A stretch of DNA of 64,000 bases from Nonomuraea angiospora (GTDB lineage Bacteria; Actinomycetota; Actinomycetes; Streptosporangiales; Streptosporangiaceae). The stretch spans positions 7,688,001 through 7,752,000 of the forward strand of contig NZ_JADBEK010000001.1 in NCBI RefSeq assembly GCF_014873145.1, written 5' to 3'. The notes beneath the pieces are model-generated. The model was not told the DNA's origin and ran no database searches. It worked only from the letters and a program-made list of their open reading frames with translations. Below, piece after piece: positions 8,441 to 16,716 of this stretch (positions are counted from its first letter, which is position 1; every line of letters starts with the position of its first letter). The position numbers and the translations under genes were made by a program.

Positions 8441-8893
8441 ATGACCATCCTTGTCGCCTACGACGGTTCGGCCGACTCGCGGACCGCGATCGAGTTCGCG
8501 GCCAAGCACCTCGCCGCCGAGCCCACCGTCGTCGTCACGGTGTGGGAGCCGCTGCTCGTGCAGCTGAAGAAGTATCCGCTGGCGGCGGGCGTCCTCGACC
8601 AGAACACCGAGGACGAGTCGCACGCGCAGGCGGAGCAGCATGCCCGGGAGGGGGCCGAGCTGGCCATCGCGGCCGGGCTCTCGGATGTCACCTATCGGGC
8701 GGTGGCTGACAACGAGTCGATCTGGAAGACGATCGTCGACGTGGCGGATGATGTGGACGCCTCGGTGATCGTCACGGGGTCGCGGGGGTTGGCGGGGGTG
8801 CGGTCGGTGCTGCTGGGCAGTGTGTCCAACCACGTGCTCCATCACGCTCACCGGCCGACGCTCATCGTCCCGCCGGCCAAGCCCGCCCGCTGA
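8441..8893 (+). CDS. universal stress protein, UspA family
   Basis: 150 residues, one Usp domain. The ATP-binding signature G-x2-G-x9-G-S is intact (GSRGLAGVRSVLLGS near residue 127), preceded by DDVDASVIV. It starts MTILVAYDGSADSR behind AAAGGGAG. A hairpin terminator follows. Confidence 0.94.
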   Translation: MTILVAYDGSADSRTAIEFAAKHLAAEPTVVVTVWEPLLVQLKKYPLAAGVLDQNTEDESHAQAEQHAREGAELAIAAGLSDVTYRAVADNESIWKTIVDVADDVDASVIVTGSRGLAGVRSVLLGSVSNHVLHHAHRPTLIVPPAKPAR

Positions 8894-8907
8894 CGGCCGC
8901 CCCTTTT

Positions 8908-8933
8908 GCCGAAGTGCGCCACCGTACTTCGGC
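8908..8933 (+). terminator. hairpin after universal stress protein gene
   Basis: GCCGAAGTGCG / CGTACTTCGGC: an 11-bp stem with one G-T wobble and loop CCAC, starting 15 bp past the stop codon. No U-run follows. Confidence 0.6.
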
Positions 8934-8954
8934 TGGGGTCCTTTGGGGGGAGTT

Positions 8955-9210
8955 CAGGAGGACAGGCCGTGGGGCCCGCCCGGGGTGTGAGACGGGCCCG
9001 GCCGTGGGGCCCGCCGGGAGCGAGAGGCGGGCCCGGCCGCGGGGTCCGTCAGGAGCCAGAGGCGGGCCCGGCCGTGGGGTCCGTCAGGAGCCAGAGGCGG
9101 GCCCGGCCGTGGGGCCCGCCGGGAGCCAGAGGCGGGCCCGGCCGCGGGGTCTGTCGGGAGCCAGAGTGGGCCCGGCCGTGGGTTCCGCAGGGAGCTGGAG
9201 GCGGGGCCCG
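8955..9210. repeat. 35-bp GC-rich tandem repeat, about 7 copies
   Basis: The unit contains GCCCGGCCGTGGGG and ends AGAGGCGG. Clear copies start at 8996, 9031, 9066, 9101, 9136 (34 bp) and 9170, flanked by degraded copies on both sides. Differences between copies are mostly single C/T changes. A 35-bp period cannot keep one reading frame, so the apparent Gly/Arg/Pro-rich ORFs across it are spurious. It fills the gap between the stress-protein terminator and the soxR stop codon. Confidence 0.9.
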
Positions 9211-9234
9211 GCGCCGGGTCCCCCAGGGCAAGCG

Positions 9235-9765
9235 TCAGGAGGCCGTGGGGAGGGGCGTTTCCGTGTAGGGGGCGCAGCCGGGGTTGGGGGCGCAGGACTG
9301 GGGTGGGCAGAGGCGGGTGTCGATGCGGCGGGCGCCCGGGCCCTCGTCGCCGAGCCGGTCGTGCGGGTTGGCCACCGGGCACCGGTCGAGGGACAGGCAG
9401 CCGCACCCGATGCAGTCCGTGAGATCGTCGCGCAGCCGCTGAAGCTGCTCGATCCGGTCGTCCAGCTCCCCGCGCCAGGCCGCCGACAGCCGGGCCCAGT
9501 CGTCCCGGGTGGGCGTGCGCTCGTCCGGCAGCTCGGTCAGGGCGTCCTTGATGGTCTTCAGGGGGATGCCGATGCGCTGGGCCAGCCTGATGAACGCGAC
9601 CCTGCGCAGGCTGTCGCGGGTGTACCGGCGCTGGTTGCCGGCCGTACGGCGGCTCTTGATCAGCCCCTTGGCCTCGTAGAAGTGCAGGGCGGACACGGCG
9701 ACCCCGCTGCGCTCGGCGAGCTGGCCGACGGTGAGCTCCTTGGTGTTCCAGGCGACCTTCGTCAT
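9235..9765 (-). CDS. soxR: redox-sensitive MerR-family regulator SoxR
   Basis: 176 residues. A MerR helix-turn-helix spans about 11-80 ([25 protein letters not shown]), then a dimerisation helix, then the [2Fe-2S] ligands C-x2-C-x-C-x5-C in [12 protein letters not shown]. In actinomycetes SoxR senses redox-active compounds rather than driving a soxS regulon. The C-terminal tail after the cluster (about 45 residues) carries extra cysteines and is longer than in E. coli SoxR. Confidence 0.94.
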   Translation of the reverse strand: MTKVAWNTKELTVGQLAERSGVAVSALHFYEAKGLIKSRRTAGNQRRYTRDSLRRVAFIRLAQRIGIPLKTIKDALTELPDERTPTRDDWARLSAAWRGELDDRIEQLQRLRDDLTDCIGCGCLSLDRCPVANPHDRLGDEGPGARRIDTRLCPPQSCAPNPGCAPYTETPLPTAS

Positions 9766-9774
9766 ACCTGGAGA

Positions 9775-10206
9775 TTACTTGAGGGTTCGCTCGAACAGCG
9801 TCTCCAGGACCACGATCGTCTGCGTCCCCGTGACCCCGTCCACCCCGAACACCCGGCGCAGCACGTCCTGCAGCTCCACCGTCCCGGCCGTACGGACCTT
9901 GAGCAGCACCGACGCGGGACCCGCGATGACGTGCGCCTCCTCGATCTCCTGGATCGCCGCCAGCCGGTCGGCGCTGTCGCCCATCCAGGTGCTCCCGTCC
10001 ACCAGCACGTACGCCGTCACCGCGCGCCCGAGCACCGCCTGGTCCACCTCGATCGTCGTGCGCCTGATCACCCCGCGCTCGCGCAGCTTGCGCACCCGCT
10101 CGTGGGCGGCCCCGCTGGACAGCCCCACCGCCTTGCCCAGCACCGCGTACGACCGCGTCGCGTCCTCCTGCAGCAGGCCGATCAGCATCCTGTCGATATC
10201 ATCCAC
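9775..10206 (-). CDS. Lrp/AsnC-family transcriptional regulator
   Basis: 143 residues: N-terminal helix-turn-helix (about 1-60, AVLGKAVGLSSGAAHERVRKLRERGVI) and C-terminal RAM/AsnC ligand-binding domain. It is divergent from the SMP-30 gene with a 56-bp gap and ends 9 bp from soxR on the same strand. Regulation of the divergent gene is possible but unproven. Confidence 0.92.
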   Translation of the reverse strand: MDDIDRMLIGLLQEDATRSYAVLGKAVGLSSGAAHERVRKLRERGVIRRTTIEVDQAVLGRAVTAYVLVDGSTWMGDSADRLAAIQEIEEAHVIAGPASVLLKVRTAGTVELQDVLRRVFGVDGVTGTQTIVVLETLFERTLK

Positions 10207-10262
10207 AACCGAATGCTATCCAGTGATATGCCGGAGATGTCGAACAGCATATGGTGGACGGT

Positions 10263-11177
10263 ATGACGGACACGATCCCCACTGAGTTCGAGGTGCTCGA
10301 CGAGCGGTTCGCCGGGGTAGGCGGAGACGACTATGTCGAACGCCTCCACACCGGCACCCGCTGGGCGGAGGGCCCTGTTTACTTCCCGGCCGGCCGGTTC
10401 CTGGTCTGGAGCGACATCCCCAACGAGCGGATGCTGCGCTGGGACGAGATGACGGGCGCGGTCGGCCCGTTCCGCCAGCCGTCCGGCTACACCAACGGCA
10501 ACACCCTCGACCGCGAGGGCCGCCTGATCTCCTGCGAGCACGGCAACCGCCGCGTCACCCGGACCGAGCACGACGGCTCGATCACGGTCATCGCCGACCG
10601 CTGGGAGGGCAAGCGGCTCAACAGCCCCAACGACGTCGTGGTCCGCTCCGACGGGTCGATCTGGTTCACCGACCCGCCGTACGGGATCCTCAGCAACTAT
10701 GAGGGCTACGCCGCCGAGCAGGAGATCGACGGCTGTCACGTCTACCGCGCCGACCCGGTGACGGGCGAGGTCCGCGTCGTGGCCGACGACTTCGCCCGCC
10801 CCAACGGCCTGGCGTTCTCGCTCGACGAGAGCCGGCTCTACGTCGCCGACACGCGGATGAGGCACGTACGCGTGTTCGACGTGCGCGAGGACGGCACGCT
10901 GGCGGGCGGCAAGGTCTTCACCGAGGGGACGGAGCAGGACAACTTCGACGGCCTGCGGCTCGACGACACGGGCCGCGTCTGGGCCGCGGCAGGCAGGGCG
11001 CTGCTCTGCCACGACCCGGACGGTACGCTGATCGGCCGGCTGAAGCTGCCGGAGCCCACGGCCAACCTGGTGTTCGGCGGGCTCAAGCGCAACCGGATGT
11101 TCATCACGGCCTCGTCCTCGCTCTACTCCCTGATGACCAACGTCACCGGCGCGCGCCCGGTCTGGGCCGGGCGCTAG
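10263..11177 (+). CDS. SMP-30/gluconolactonase-family protein
   Basis: 304-residue six-bladed beta-propeller hydrolase, probably a lactonase. Family features include the metal-site region RWAEGPVYFPAGRFLVWSDI, LNSPNDVVVRSDGSIWFTDPPYG, RPNGLAFSLDESRLYVADT and NFDGLRLDDTGRVW, supplying the Glu, Asn, Asn and Asp expected for the divalent metal. The start is at 10263; an in-frame ATG at 10251 is possible. The substrate cannot be assigned. Confidence 0.88.
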   Translation: MTDTIPTEFEVLDERFAGVGGDDYVERLHTGTRWAEGPVYFPAGRFLVWSDIPNERMLRWDEMTGAVGPFRQPSGYTNGNTLDREGRLISCEHGNRRVTRTEHDGSITVIADRWEGKRLNSPNDVVVRSDGSIWFTDPPYGILSNYEGYAAEQEIDGCHVYRADPVTGEVRVVADDFARPNGLAFSLDESRLYVADTRMRHVRVFDVREDGTLAGGKVFTEGTEQDNFDGLRLDDTGRVWAAAGRALLCHDPDGTLIGRLKLPEPTANLVFGGLKRNRMFITASSSLYSLMTNVTGARPVWAGR

Positions 11178-11179
11178 CC

Positions 11180-11908
11180 TCACTCCCACCTGAACAGCCG
11201 CACGGCCAGCCCACCGAAGATCAGCAGCGCGGCGCCCACCACCGTGAGATGCGCGGCCTGCGGCGCGTGACCCGCCCAGGTGTCCCTGAGCGCCTGGGCG
11301 AACGGGCCCGCGACGGAGTAGTCGCTGACCGTCCGGAGCGCGTCCGGCATGATGTCGCGCGGCACCCACATGCCCCCCAGGAACATCAGCGGGAACATCA
11401 CCGCGGACCCGATCCCCGGCGCGACCTTCGCGTTGGGGGCCACCGCAGCGATCACCAGCCCGATGGCCTGCAACGCGGCGCTGCCGAGCAGGAAGACCAG
11501 GACGAACCCCACCCACTGCCGCGGCGCCGCCGACCCGAACACCAGCGAGCCCGTCACGATCAGCAGGGTCGTGGTGACCGCCCCGACCATCAGGTTGATC
11601 AGGAGCTGCACCCCCAGCAGCCGTCCCGGGTGCACGGGCGTGGTGGACATCCGCCTGAGCACCCCTTGCTCGCGGTACGCGGTCAGCACGGCGGGCACCA
11701 CGTTGCAGGCCAGGACCAGCAGCGCAAGCAGCGTCATCATGCTCGGCATCTGCGTGTCCACGGCCCTCTCCCCCGACGCCGCGCGCTGGGTCATGGCCGG
11801 GATGCTGAGCCCCAGCACGAGCAGGAGCGCGACCGGCAGCCCGATCGTGAAGATCAGGAACGGCCATTCGCGCAGGTGCAGCTTGATCTCCACGAGGAGC
11901 AGCTTCAT
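11180..11908 (-). CDS. ABC-2 type transporter permease
   Basis: 242 residues with about six transmembrane helices; ABC-2 permease of a drug-type exporter. It starts MKLLLVEIKLHLREWPF and contains VLTAYREQGVLRRMSTTPVHPGRLL, a segment typical of DrrB/YadH-like permeases. Start and ATPase stop overlap (ATGA), so the two are translationally coupled. The stop lies 2 bp from the convergent SMP-30 gene's stop. Confidence 0.92.
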   Translation of the reverse strand: MKLLLVEIKLHLREWPFLIFTIGLPVALLLVLGLSIPAMTQRAASGERAVDTQMPSMMTLLALLVLACNVVPAVLTAYREQGVLRRMSTTPVHPGRLLGVQLLINLMVGAVTTTLLIVTGSLVFGSAAPRQWVGFVLVFLLGSAALQAIGLVIAAVAPNAKVAPGIGSAVMFPLMFLGGMWVPRDIMPDALRTVSDYSVAGPFAQALRDTWAGHAPQAAHLTVVGAALLIFGGLAVRLFRWE

Positions 11909-12810
11909 GACAGCTTCCTTCCGGTGAGCGCGAGGAACGCGTCGTCGAGCGTGGTCTGCTCGATCCGCAGGTCTCCAGGGACGACCTGGTGCTGGGCCAG
12001 GGCGAGCGTGACGGCCGGCGCGAGGTTGCCGGTGCCGCTCACCACGAGCTGCTCGCCGCTCCTCGTGACCTCCCGCACCTCCGGCAGGGCCCGGAGCACC
12101 GCGTCGTCGATGGGAGCCGACGGCCGGAACCTCAGCCGCTGCTCCCCGCCCACCTGCGCGATGAGCCCGACAGGCGTGTCCGTGGCCACCACCTTGCCCG
12201 CGTCGATGAGCGCGAGCCGGTCGCAGAGGCGTTCGGCCTCCTCCATGAAGTGGGTGACCAGCACGATCGTCACGCCCGAGTCGCGTACCTGCTCGACCAG
12301 CTCCCAGGTGTCCCTGCGGGCCTGCGGGTCGAGCCCGGTGGTCAGCTCGTCCAGCACCGCCACGCGCGGCCTGCCGACCAGCGCCAGCGCGACGGAGAGC
12401 CGCTGGCGCTGCCCGCCGGAGAGCTTCTTGAACGCCGTGTCGCGCTTCGCGCCGAGGCCGACCCGTTCGAGCAGTTCGGACCAGTCGGCGGGGTCGGGGT
12501 AGAAGGAGGCGTACAGGTCCATGGCCTCCCACACCTTGATCTTCTCGGGCAGCGCCGCGCTCTGCAGCTGCATGCCCAGCACGTGCCGCAGCTCGCCCCT
12601 GTTGAGCCGCGGGTCCAGCCCGGCCACCCGTACGGTGCCGCCGTCGGGCACGCGCAGGCCGGCCACGCACTCGACGGTGGTGGTCTTGCCCGCGCCGTTC
12701 GGGCCGAGGATGCCGAAGATCTCACCCTCCGCGACCTCGAACGACACGTCGTCGACCGCCAGGTGGTTCGGGTACTGCTTGCGCAGGTTCCTGACTTCGA
12801 TGACCTTCAT
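11905..12810 (-). CDS. ABC transporter ATP-binding protein (drug exporter type)
   Basis: 301 residues. Walker A is GPNGAGKTT, the signature is LSGGQRQRL, Walker B is VAVLDELTTGLD (Glu-Leu-Thr in place of the usual Glu-Pro-Thr), and the switch His lies in VTHFMEEAERL. The C-terminal extension and coupled ABC-2 permease point to a DrrA-like exporter of a drug, lipid or peptide. It is divergent from a sensor kinase-response regulator pair that probably controls it. Confidence 0.94.
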   Translation of the reverse strand: MKVIEVRNLRKQYPNHLAVDDVSFEVAEGEIFGILGPNGAGKTTTVECVAGLRVPDGGTVRVAGLDPRLNRGELRHVLGMQLQSAALPEKIKVWEAMDLYASFYPDPADWSELLERVGLGAKRDTAFKKLSGGQRQRLSVALALVGRPRVAVLDELTTGLDPQARRDTWELVEQVRDSGVTIVLVTHFMEEAERLCDRLALIDAGKVVATDTPVGLIAQVGGEQRLRFRPSAPIDDAVLRALPEVREVTRSGEQLVVSGTGNLAPAVTLALAQHQVVPGDLRIEQTTLDDAFLALTGRKLS

Positions 12811-12919
12811 GCAGACGACGCTAGGAACACGGCCTTCGCCGGGGAATCCTGCTGGGTGTCGGGCAAGGGTGTACCTAGGTGCAATGGTCCGGTCGCGCCC
12901 GTTGGCCCAGACTGGGGGC

Positions 12920-14356
12920 ATGCTGCTCCGAAGGTTCGGTCAGGTCGCGGCGCTGCTCGCGCTCCTCCTCGTCGAGGTGCCGGCGATCGTGCTCAGCCTC
13001 GCCATGCTGCTGCTGTCGTTCGGGATGGGCATGGTGTTCCTGTATGCGCCGCAGGTCCGGCTGGTCAGGAGAATGGCCGAGTTCAACCGGCGGCTGATGC
13101 GGGACTGGACCGACGTCCACATCGAGTCCCCGTACCTGCCCGAGCCCCCGCCTCCGGTGCCGCAAGCGGACGGCATGTACCGCTCCGACCGGACCCTCTA
13201 CAAGACGCCGCGGATCCCCGCCTGGAACAACCGGTGGAAGTGGCTGATCTCCGACCCGGCGACCTGGCGCGACACGATCTGGCTGGTGCTCGAACCGGTG
13301 GTGAAGTTGGCGCTGCTGCCGGCGTTCATCACGCTCCCCGAGCGTGGCCTGCGGGTCTACGCCCTCTGGAGCGACCTGATGCTCCGCGCGACCGTCGCCA
13401 GCCGCCTGGCGAGCCAGGTGAGCCATCTCACGCGGACGCGTAACCTGGCCGCCGACTCGCAGGCGGCCGAGATGCGCAGGATCGAACGGGACCTGCACGA
13501 CGGCACGCAGGCCCGGCTGGTGGCGATCGGCATGACGCTGGGAGCGGTCGAGCAGCTCGTCGACGACGACCCCGCGGCGGCCAAGGCGCTGCTGTCGAAG
13601 GCCCGGGACGCCTCCTCCGAGACGCTGACCGAGCTGCGCCGGGTCATCCGTGGCATCCACCCTCCGGTGCTGGCCGAGCGCGGGCTGGCCGACGCGGTAC
13701 GCGCGCTGGCCATGGACAGCCCGTTGCAGGTCACGGTGGAGGTCGACCTGCCGCACCGGCCGGAGGCGCCGGTGGAGGCGGCGGTGTACTTCGCGGTCAG
13801 CGAGCTGCTCTCCAACGCCGCCCGGCACGGCGACGCGCGCACGGCGACGGTGGACCTCAGCACCAACGGCCCCAACCTGCGCGTCACGGTCACCGACGAC
13901 GGCATGGGCGGCGCCGACCCGGCCAAGGGCAGCGGCCTGTCCGGGATCGAGCGGCGGCTGGCCGCCTTCGACGGGCTGCTCGCGCTGAACAGCCCGCCGG
14001 GCGGCCCCACCACCGTGTCGATGGAGCTGCCCCGGGTGCTGCCCGAGCACTGGGCGGGCAGCCTGCCCAAGCTGCCGCGCTGGAAGGCGGCCATCGTCGT
14101 GCTCCTCTGGGCCACGGCCTGGTGCCCGACCTTCCCTCAGGGAATCGTGGCCGGCGTCATGAAGACGTTCGGCATCGGGGAGAAGAGCTGGTTCCTCGCT
14201 CTGCACATGCCCGGGCCCTGGCAGTGGCCGGTCATCCTCGGCATGATCGCCCTGGGCCTGTGCATGCACATCCTGGCCATCTGGATACCCTCCAGCCACA
14301 ACCACAACCGCGAGCTCCGGTTCGCGCGTGTCTTTCCGATCAACCCCGGGTGCTGA
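12920..14356 (+). CDS. sensor histidine kinase with C-terminal membrane extension
   Basis: 478 residues. Two N-terminal hydrophobic segments (about 8-43) are followed by a cytoplasmic region, a membrane-associated stretch near 119-140, the HisKA_3 dimerisation domain with phospho-acceptor His193 in RIERDLHDGTQARL, and a HATPase with SELLSNAARHG (N box) and DDGMGGA (G box). Residues 385-478 add two more hydrophobic segments (about 389-403 and 435-456) after the ATPase domain, which is unusual. The gene overlaps its response regulator (TGATG) and diverges from the ABC exporter. Confidence 0.92.
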   Translation: MLLRRFGQVAALLALLLVEVPAIVLSLAMLLLSFGMGMVFLYAPQVRLVRRMAEFNRRLMRDWTDVHIESPYLPEPPPPVPQADGMYRSDRTLYKTPRIPAWNNRWKWLISDPATWRDTIWLVLEPVVKLALLPAFITLPERGLRVYALWSDLMLRATVASRLASQVSHLTRTRNLAADSQAAEMRRIERDLHDGTQARLVAIGMTLGAVEQLVDDDPAAAKALLSKARDASSETLTELRRVIRGIHPPVLAERGLADAVRALAMDSPLQVTVEVDLPHRPEAPVEAAVYFAVSELLSNAARHGDARTATVDLSTNGPNLRVTVTDDGMGGADPAKGSGLSGIERRLAAFDGLLALNSPPGGPTTVSMELPRVLPEHWAGSLPKLPRWKAAIVVLLWATAWCPTFPQGIVAGVMKTFGIGEKSWFLALHMPGPWQWPVILGMIALGLCMHILAIWIPSSHNHNRELRFARVFPINPGC

Positions 14357-15009
14357 TGAAGAACCGCGTACTCATCGCCGAGGACCTCTACCTGCTCAGA
14401 GACGGGCTGGTCCACCTGCTCCAGGCCCATGGCTTCTCGGTCGTGGCGGCCGTGGAGAGCGGGCCCGAGCTGCTGCGGGGCCTGCTGGAGCTGCGGCCCG
14501 ACGTCTCGATCGTGGACGTGCGGCTGCCGCCCACGTTCACGGACGAGGGGCTGCAGGCGGCGCTCGCGGCCAGGAAGCAGGTGCCCGGGCTGCCCGTCCT
14601 CGTGCTGTCCCAGCACGTCGAGCAGCTCTACGCACGCGAGCTGCTGGCCGACGGCTCGGGCGCGATCGGCTATCTGCTCAAGGACCGGGTCTTCAACGCC
14701 GAGCAGTTCATCGACGCCGTACGCAGGGTCGCCGAGGGCGGCACGGCCATGGACCCCGAGGTCATCGCCAAGCTGCTGGCCAGCAACGCCAGGAACGAGC
14801 CGCTGGCGGCGCTCACGCCGCGCGAGCGGGAGGTGCTGGAGGCCATGGCGGAAGGGCGCTCCAACACGGCCATCTGCCAGCGGCTCTATCTGAGCGAGAG
14901 CGCCGTGGCCAAGCACACGGCCTCCATTTTCGCCAAGCTGGGGCTCGCGCCGTCGGACGACGACAACCGCCGCGTACTGGCCGTACTCGCCTATCTCAAC
15001 AGCCGTTAG
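14356..15009 (+). CDS. NarL/LuxR-type response regulator
   Basis: 217 residues: receiver domain with phospho-acceptor Asp54 (SIVDVRLPP), conserved Lys in YLLKDR, and a C-terminal LuxR helix-turn-helix (LTPREREVLEAMAEGRSNTAICQRLYLSESAVAKH). It is translationally coupled to the kinase through a one-base stop-start overlap. The likely target is the divergent ABC exporter, as in many actinomycete kinase-regulator-exporter modules. Confidence 0.95.
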   Translation: MKNRVLIAEDLYLLRDGLVHLLQAHGFSVVAAVESGPELLRGLLELRPDVSIVDVRLPPTFTDEGLQAALAARKQVPGLPVLVLSQHVEQLYARELLADGSGAIGYLLKDRVFNAEQFIDAVRRVAEGGTAMDPEVIAKLLASNARNEPLAALTPREREVLEAMAEGRSNTAICQRLYLSESAVAKHTASIFAKLGLAPSDDDNRRVLAVLAYLNSR

Positions 15010-15107
15010 AAACCCTCCACCTGGGGTTGGTCCTCCGGAGACTGCCCAGAGTTGTCGGTCGCACCGGCTATTTTCATAGGGGCACGGCGACGAAGGGGTG
15101 GTAGCAG

Positions 15108-16205
15108 GTGAAAATCCGGGTTAACCGCGATGTTCTGGCAGATGCGGTGGCGTGGGCTGCCCGAGTCCTGCCCACCCGGCCCGTGGTGCCCGTCCTGTCC
15201 GGGCTGCTGCTGGAGGCGAGCGACGAGCTGGTCCTGTCCGCGTTCGACTACGACGTCTCCGCCAGGGCCGCGGTCGACGCCGACGTGGCCGAGGCGGGCA
15301 GCGTGCTGATCCCCGGGCGGCTGCTGGCCGAGATCAGCAGGAGCCTGCCCGCCGACGACGTGGAGATCGTCACCGAGGGCGCAGAGGCGGTGCTGACCTG
15401 CGGGAGCGCGGAGTTCGGGCTGATCACGATGCCGGTCGAAGACTTCCCGACCCTGCCCGCGATGCCGCCGAGCATCGGCGCCATCGGCGGCGGCGTGTTC
15501 GCCTCGGCGGTCGGCCAGGTCGCGCCCGCCGCCAGCCGCGACGACACGCTGCCCATGCTCACCGGCATCAGGGTCGACATCGAGGGCGAGTCCGTGGCCA
15601 TGGCGGCCACCGACCGCTACCGCATCGCGGCCCGCGACTTCACCTGGCGCCCGGCCGGCCCCGACCTCGCGGTCTCGGCCATGGTCCCGGCGAAGGTGCT
15701 GGTCGAGGTGGCCAAGTCGCTGCGCGGCGGCGAGGTGTCGATCGCGATGGGCGACGGGGTGGCCGGGTTCGAGAGCGTCGGGCGGAGCACGACCGTGCGG
15801 CTGCTCGACGAGCAGTTCATCGACTACCGCTCCCGGCTGACCTCCGACTGGTCGATCAGGGCCGACGTGGCGGTGGCGCCGTTCGTCAACGCCATCAAGC
15901 GCGTCGCCCTGGTGGCCGAGCGCAACACCGCGATCCGGCTGTCGTTCAGCCAGGGGCAGGTGCTCATCCAGGCGGGCGGCAGCGACATCGGGCGCGGCGC
16001 CGAGGTGGTCGACTGCGAGCTGCGCGGCGACGACATCCAGATCGCCTTCCAGTCACAGTTCCTGCTCGACGGGCTGACCGGGATCGAGAGCGACCTGGCC
16101 CGCATCAACATGGAGTCGCCCACCAGGCCCGCCCTGATCCAGGACGTGCCCGGCGACGCCGAGCCCGCCTTCCGCTACCTCGTCATGTCACTCCGCCAGG
16201 GCTGA
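15108..16205 (+). CDS. DNA polymerase III beta-clamp paralogue
   Basis: 365 residues with full-length three-domain DnaN similarity: MKIRVNRDVLADAVAWAARVLP at the start, VLSGLLLEASDELVLSAFDYDVSA, and TDRYRIAARDF. I call it a paralogue because the usual dnaA-dnaN-recF neighbours are absent and should lie beyond the right edge near oriC. The C-terminus reads YLVMSLRQG where replicative clamps typically end in a form like MPxRL, so the residue equivalent to the hydrophobic-cleft Pro is Ser. GTG start. Its last 18 bp overlap the convergent marR-type gene. Confidence 0.85.
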   Translation: MKIRVNRDVLADAVAWAARVLPTRPVVPVLSGLLLEASDELVLSAFDYDVSARAAVDADVAEAGSVLIPGRLLAEISRSLPADDVEIVTEGAEAVLTCGSAEFGLITMPVEDFPTLPAMPPSIGAIGGGVFASAVGQVAPAASRDDTLPMLTGIRVDIEGESVAMAATDRYRIAARDFTWRPAGPDLAVSAMVPAKVLVEVAKSLRGGEVSIAMGDGVAGFESVGRSTTVRLLDEQFIDYRSRLTSDWSIRADVAVAPFVNAIKRVALVAERNTAIRLSFSQGQVLIQAGGSDIGRGAEVVDCELRGDDIQIAFQSQFLLDGLTGIESDLARINMESPTRPALIQDVPGDAEPAFRYLVMSLRQG

Positions 16206-16667
16206 GCCGCCGGTCTGGCGCTCGGCGACCAGCTTGAACACTCTTTTGAACTCCGCGTACGCCTCCTCCCCCACGGCCTCGGCGTGCTCCGCCTCCATGG
16301 CGGCGAGGATGGCGTCCGACCTGACCATGTGATCGCGGCCCCTCTCGGTGGGCACGATCAGCTTGGCCCGCCGGTCGGCCGGGTCCGGCTGCCGCTCCAC
16401 GTAGCCCAGCTCGACCAGCTCGTCCACCAGCGTGCCGATCACCTGCTTGTGCTGGCCCGACTGCGCGGCCAGGTCCGTGGCCCTGCTGCCCTCCTCGTCC
16501 AGGTACGCCAGCACCGCCCCGTGCCGGGGCCTGAGCCCGGGATGCCCCTGCCGGGCCAGCTCCTCGAACAGCTGCCGCTGCAGGCTGAAAAGGGTCCTGC
16601 TGGACAGGATGCCGAGATCGGGCTCCTCCTGCTTGCGCCGGCTCCTGCGCACCGTCACGCCCTCCAT
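16188..16667 (-). CDS. MarR-family transcriptional regulator
   Basis: 159 residues with a winged helix-turn-helix: LRPRHGAVLAYLDEEGSRATDLAAQSGQHKQVIGTLVDELVELGYVERQPDPADRRAKLIVPT, including the D-x-R-x2-K wing. It is divergent from the NmrA-like gene across 49 bp, a typical regulator-target layout. Confidence 0.93.
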   Translation of the reverse strand: MEGVTVRRSRRKQEEPDLGILSSRTLFSLQRQLFEELARQGHPGLRPRHGAVLAYLDEEGSRATDLAAQSGQHKQVIGTLVDELVELGYVERQPDPADRRAKLIVPTERGRDHMVRSDAILAAMEAEHAEAVGEEAYAEFKRVFKLVAERQTGGSALAE

Positions 16668-16716
16668 TTAGTCATAAATCTTGATTGTCACTGAATCTTA
16701 CTATATCGTCGATCGC
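16668..16716. promoter_or_regulatory. divergent MarR / NmrA-like promoter region
   Basis: 49-bp AT-richer spacer between divergent starts. It contains a direct repeat of AATCTT (in AAATCTTGATTG and GAATCTTACTA) and must hold both promoters and, by inference, the MarR operator. Confidence 0.45.

Noticed and set aside
8955..9210. CRISPR array suggested by regularly spaced near-identical units
   Set aside because: Copies are directly adjacent with no unique spacers, and no cas genes are present. It is a tandem minisatellite.
8914..10266. 450-codon plus-strand open frame
   Set aside because: It crosses the 35-bp repeat and runs antisense to soxR and the Lrp gene, which have clear domains and correct codon composition.
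12920..15009. Vancomycin-type resistance two-component system linked to the Ddl-like gene
   Set aside because: The kinase is a HisKA_3/NarL type beside an ABC exporter, and the Ddl-like gene is 42 kb away without vanH or vanX.
15108..16205. Main replicative dnaN, implying oriC inside the window
   Set aside because: No dnaA, recF, gyrB or rpmH nearby, while parA at the right edge predicts oriC beyond 64000.
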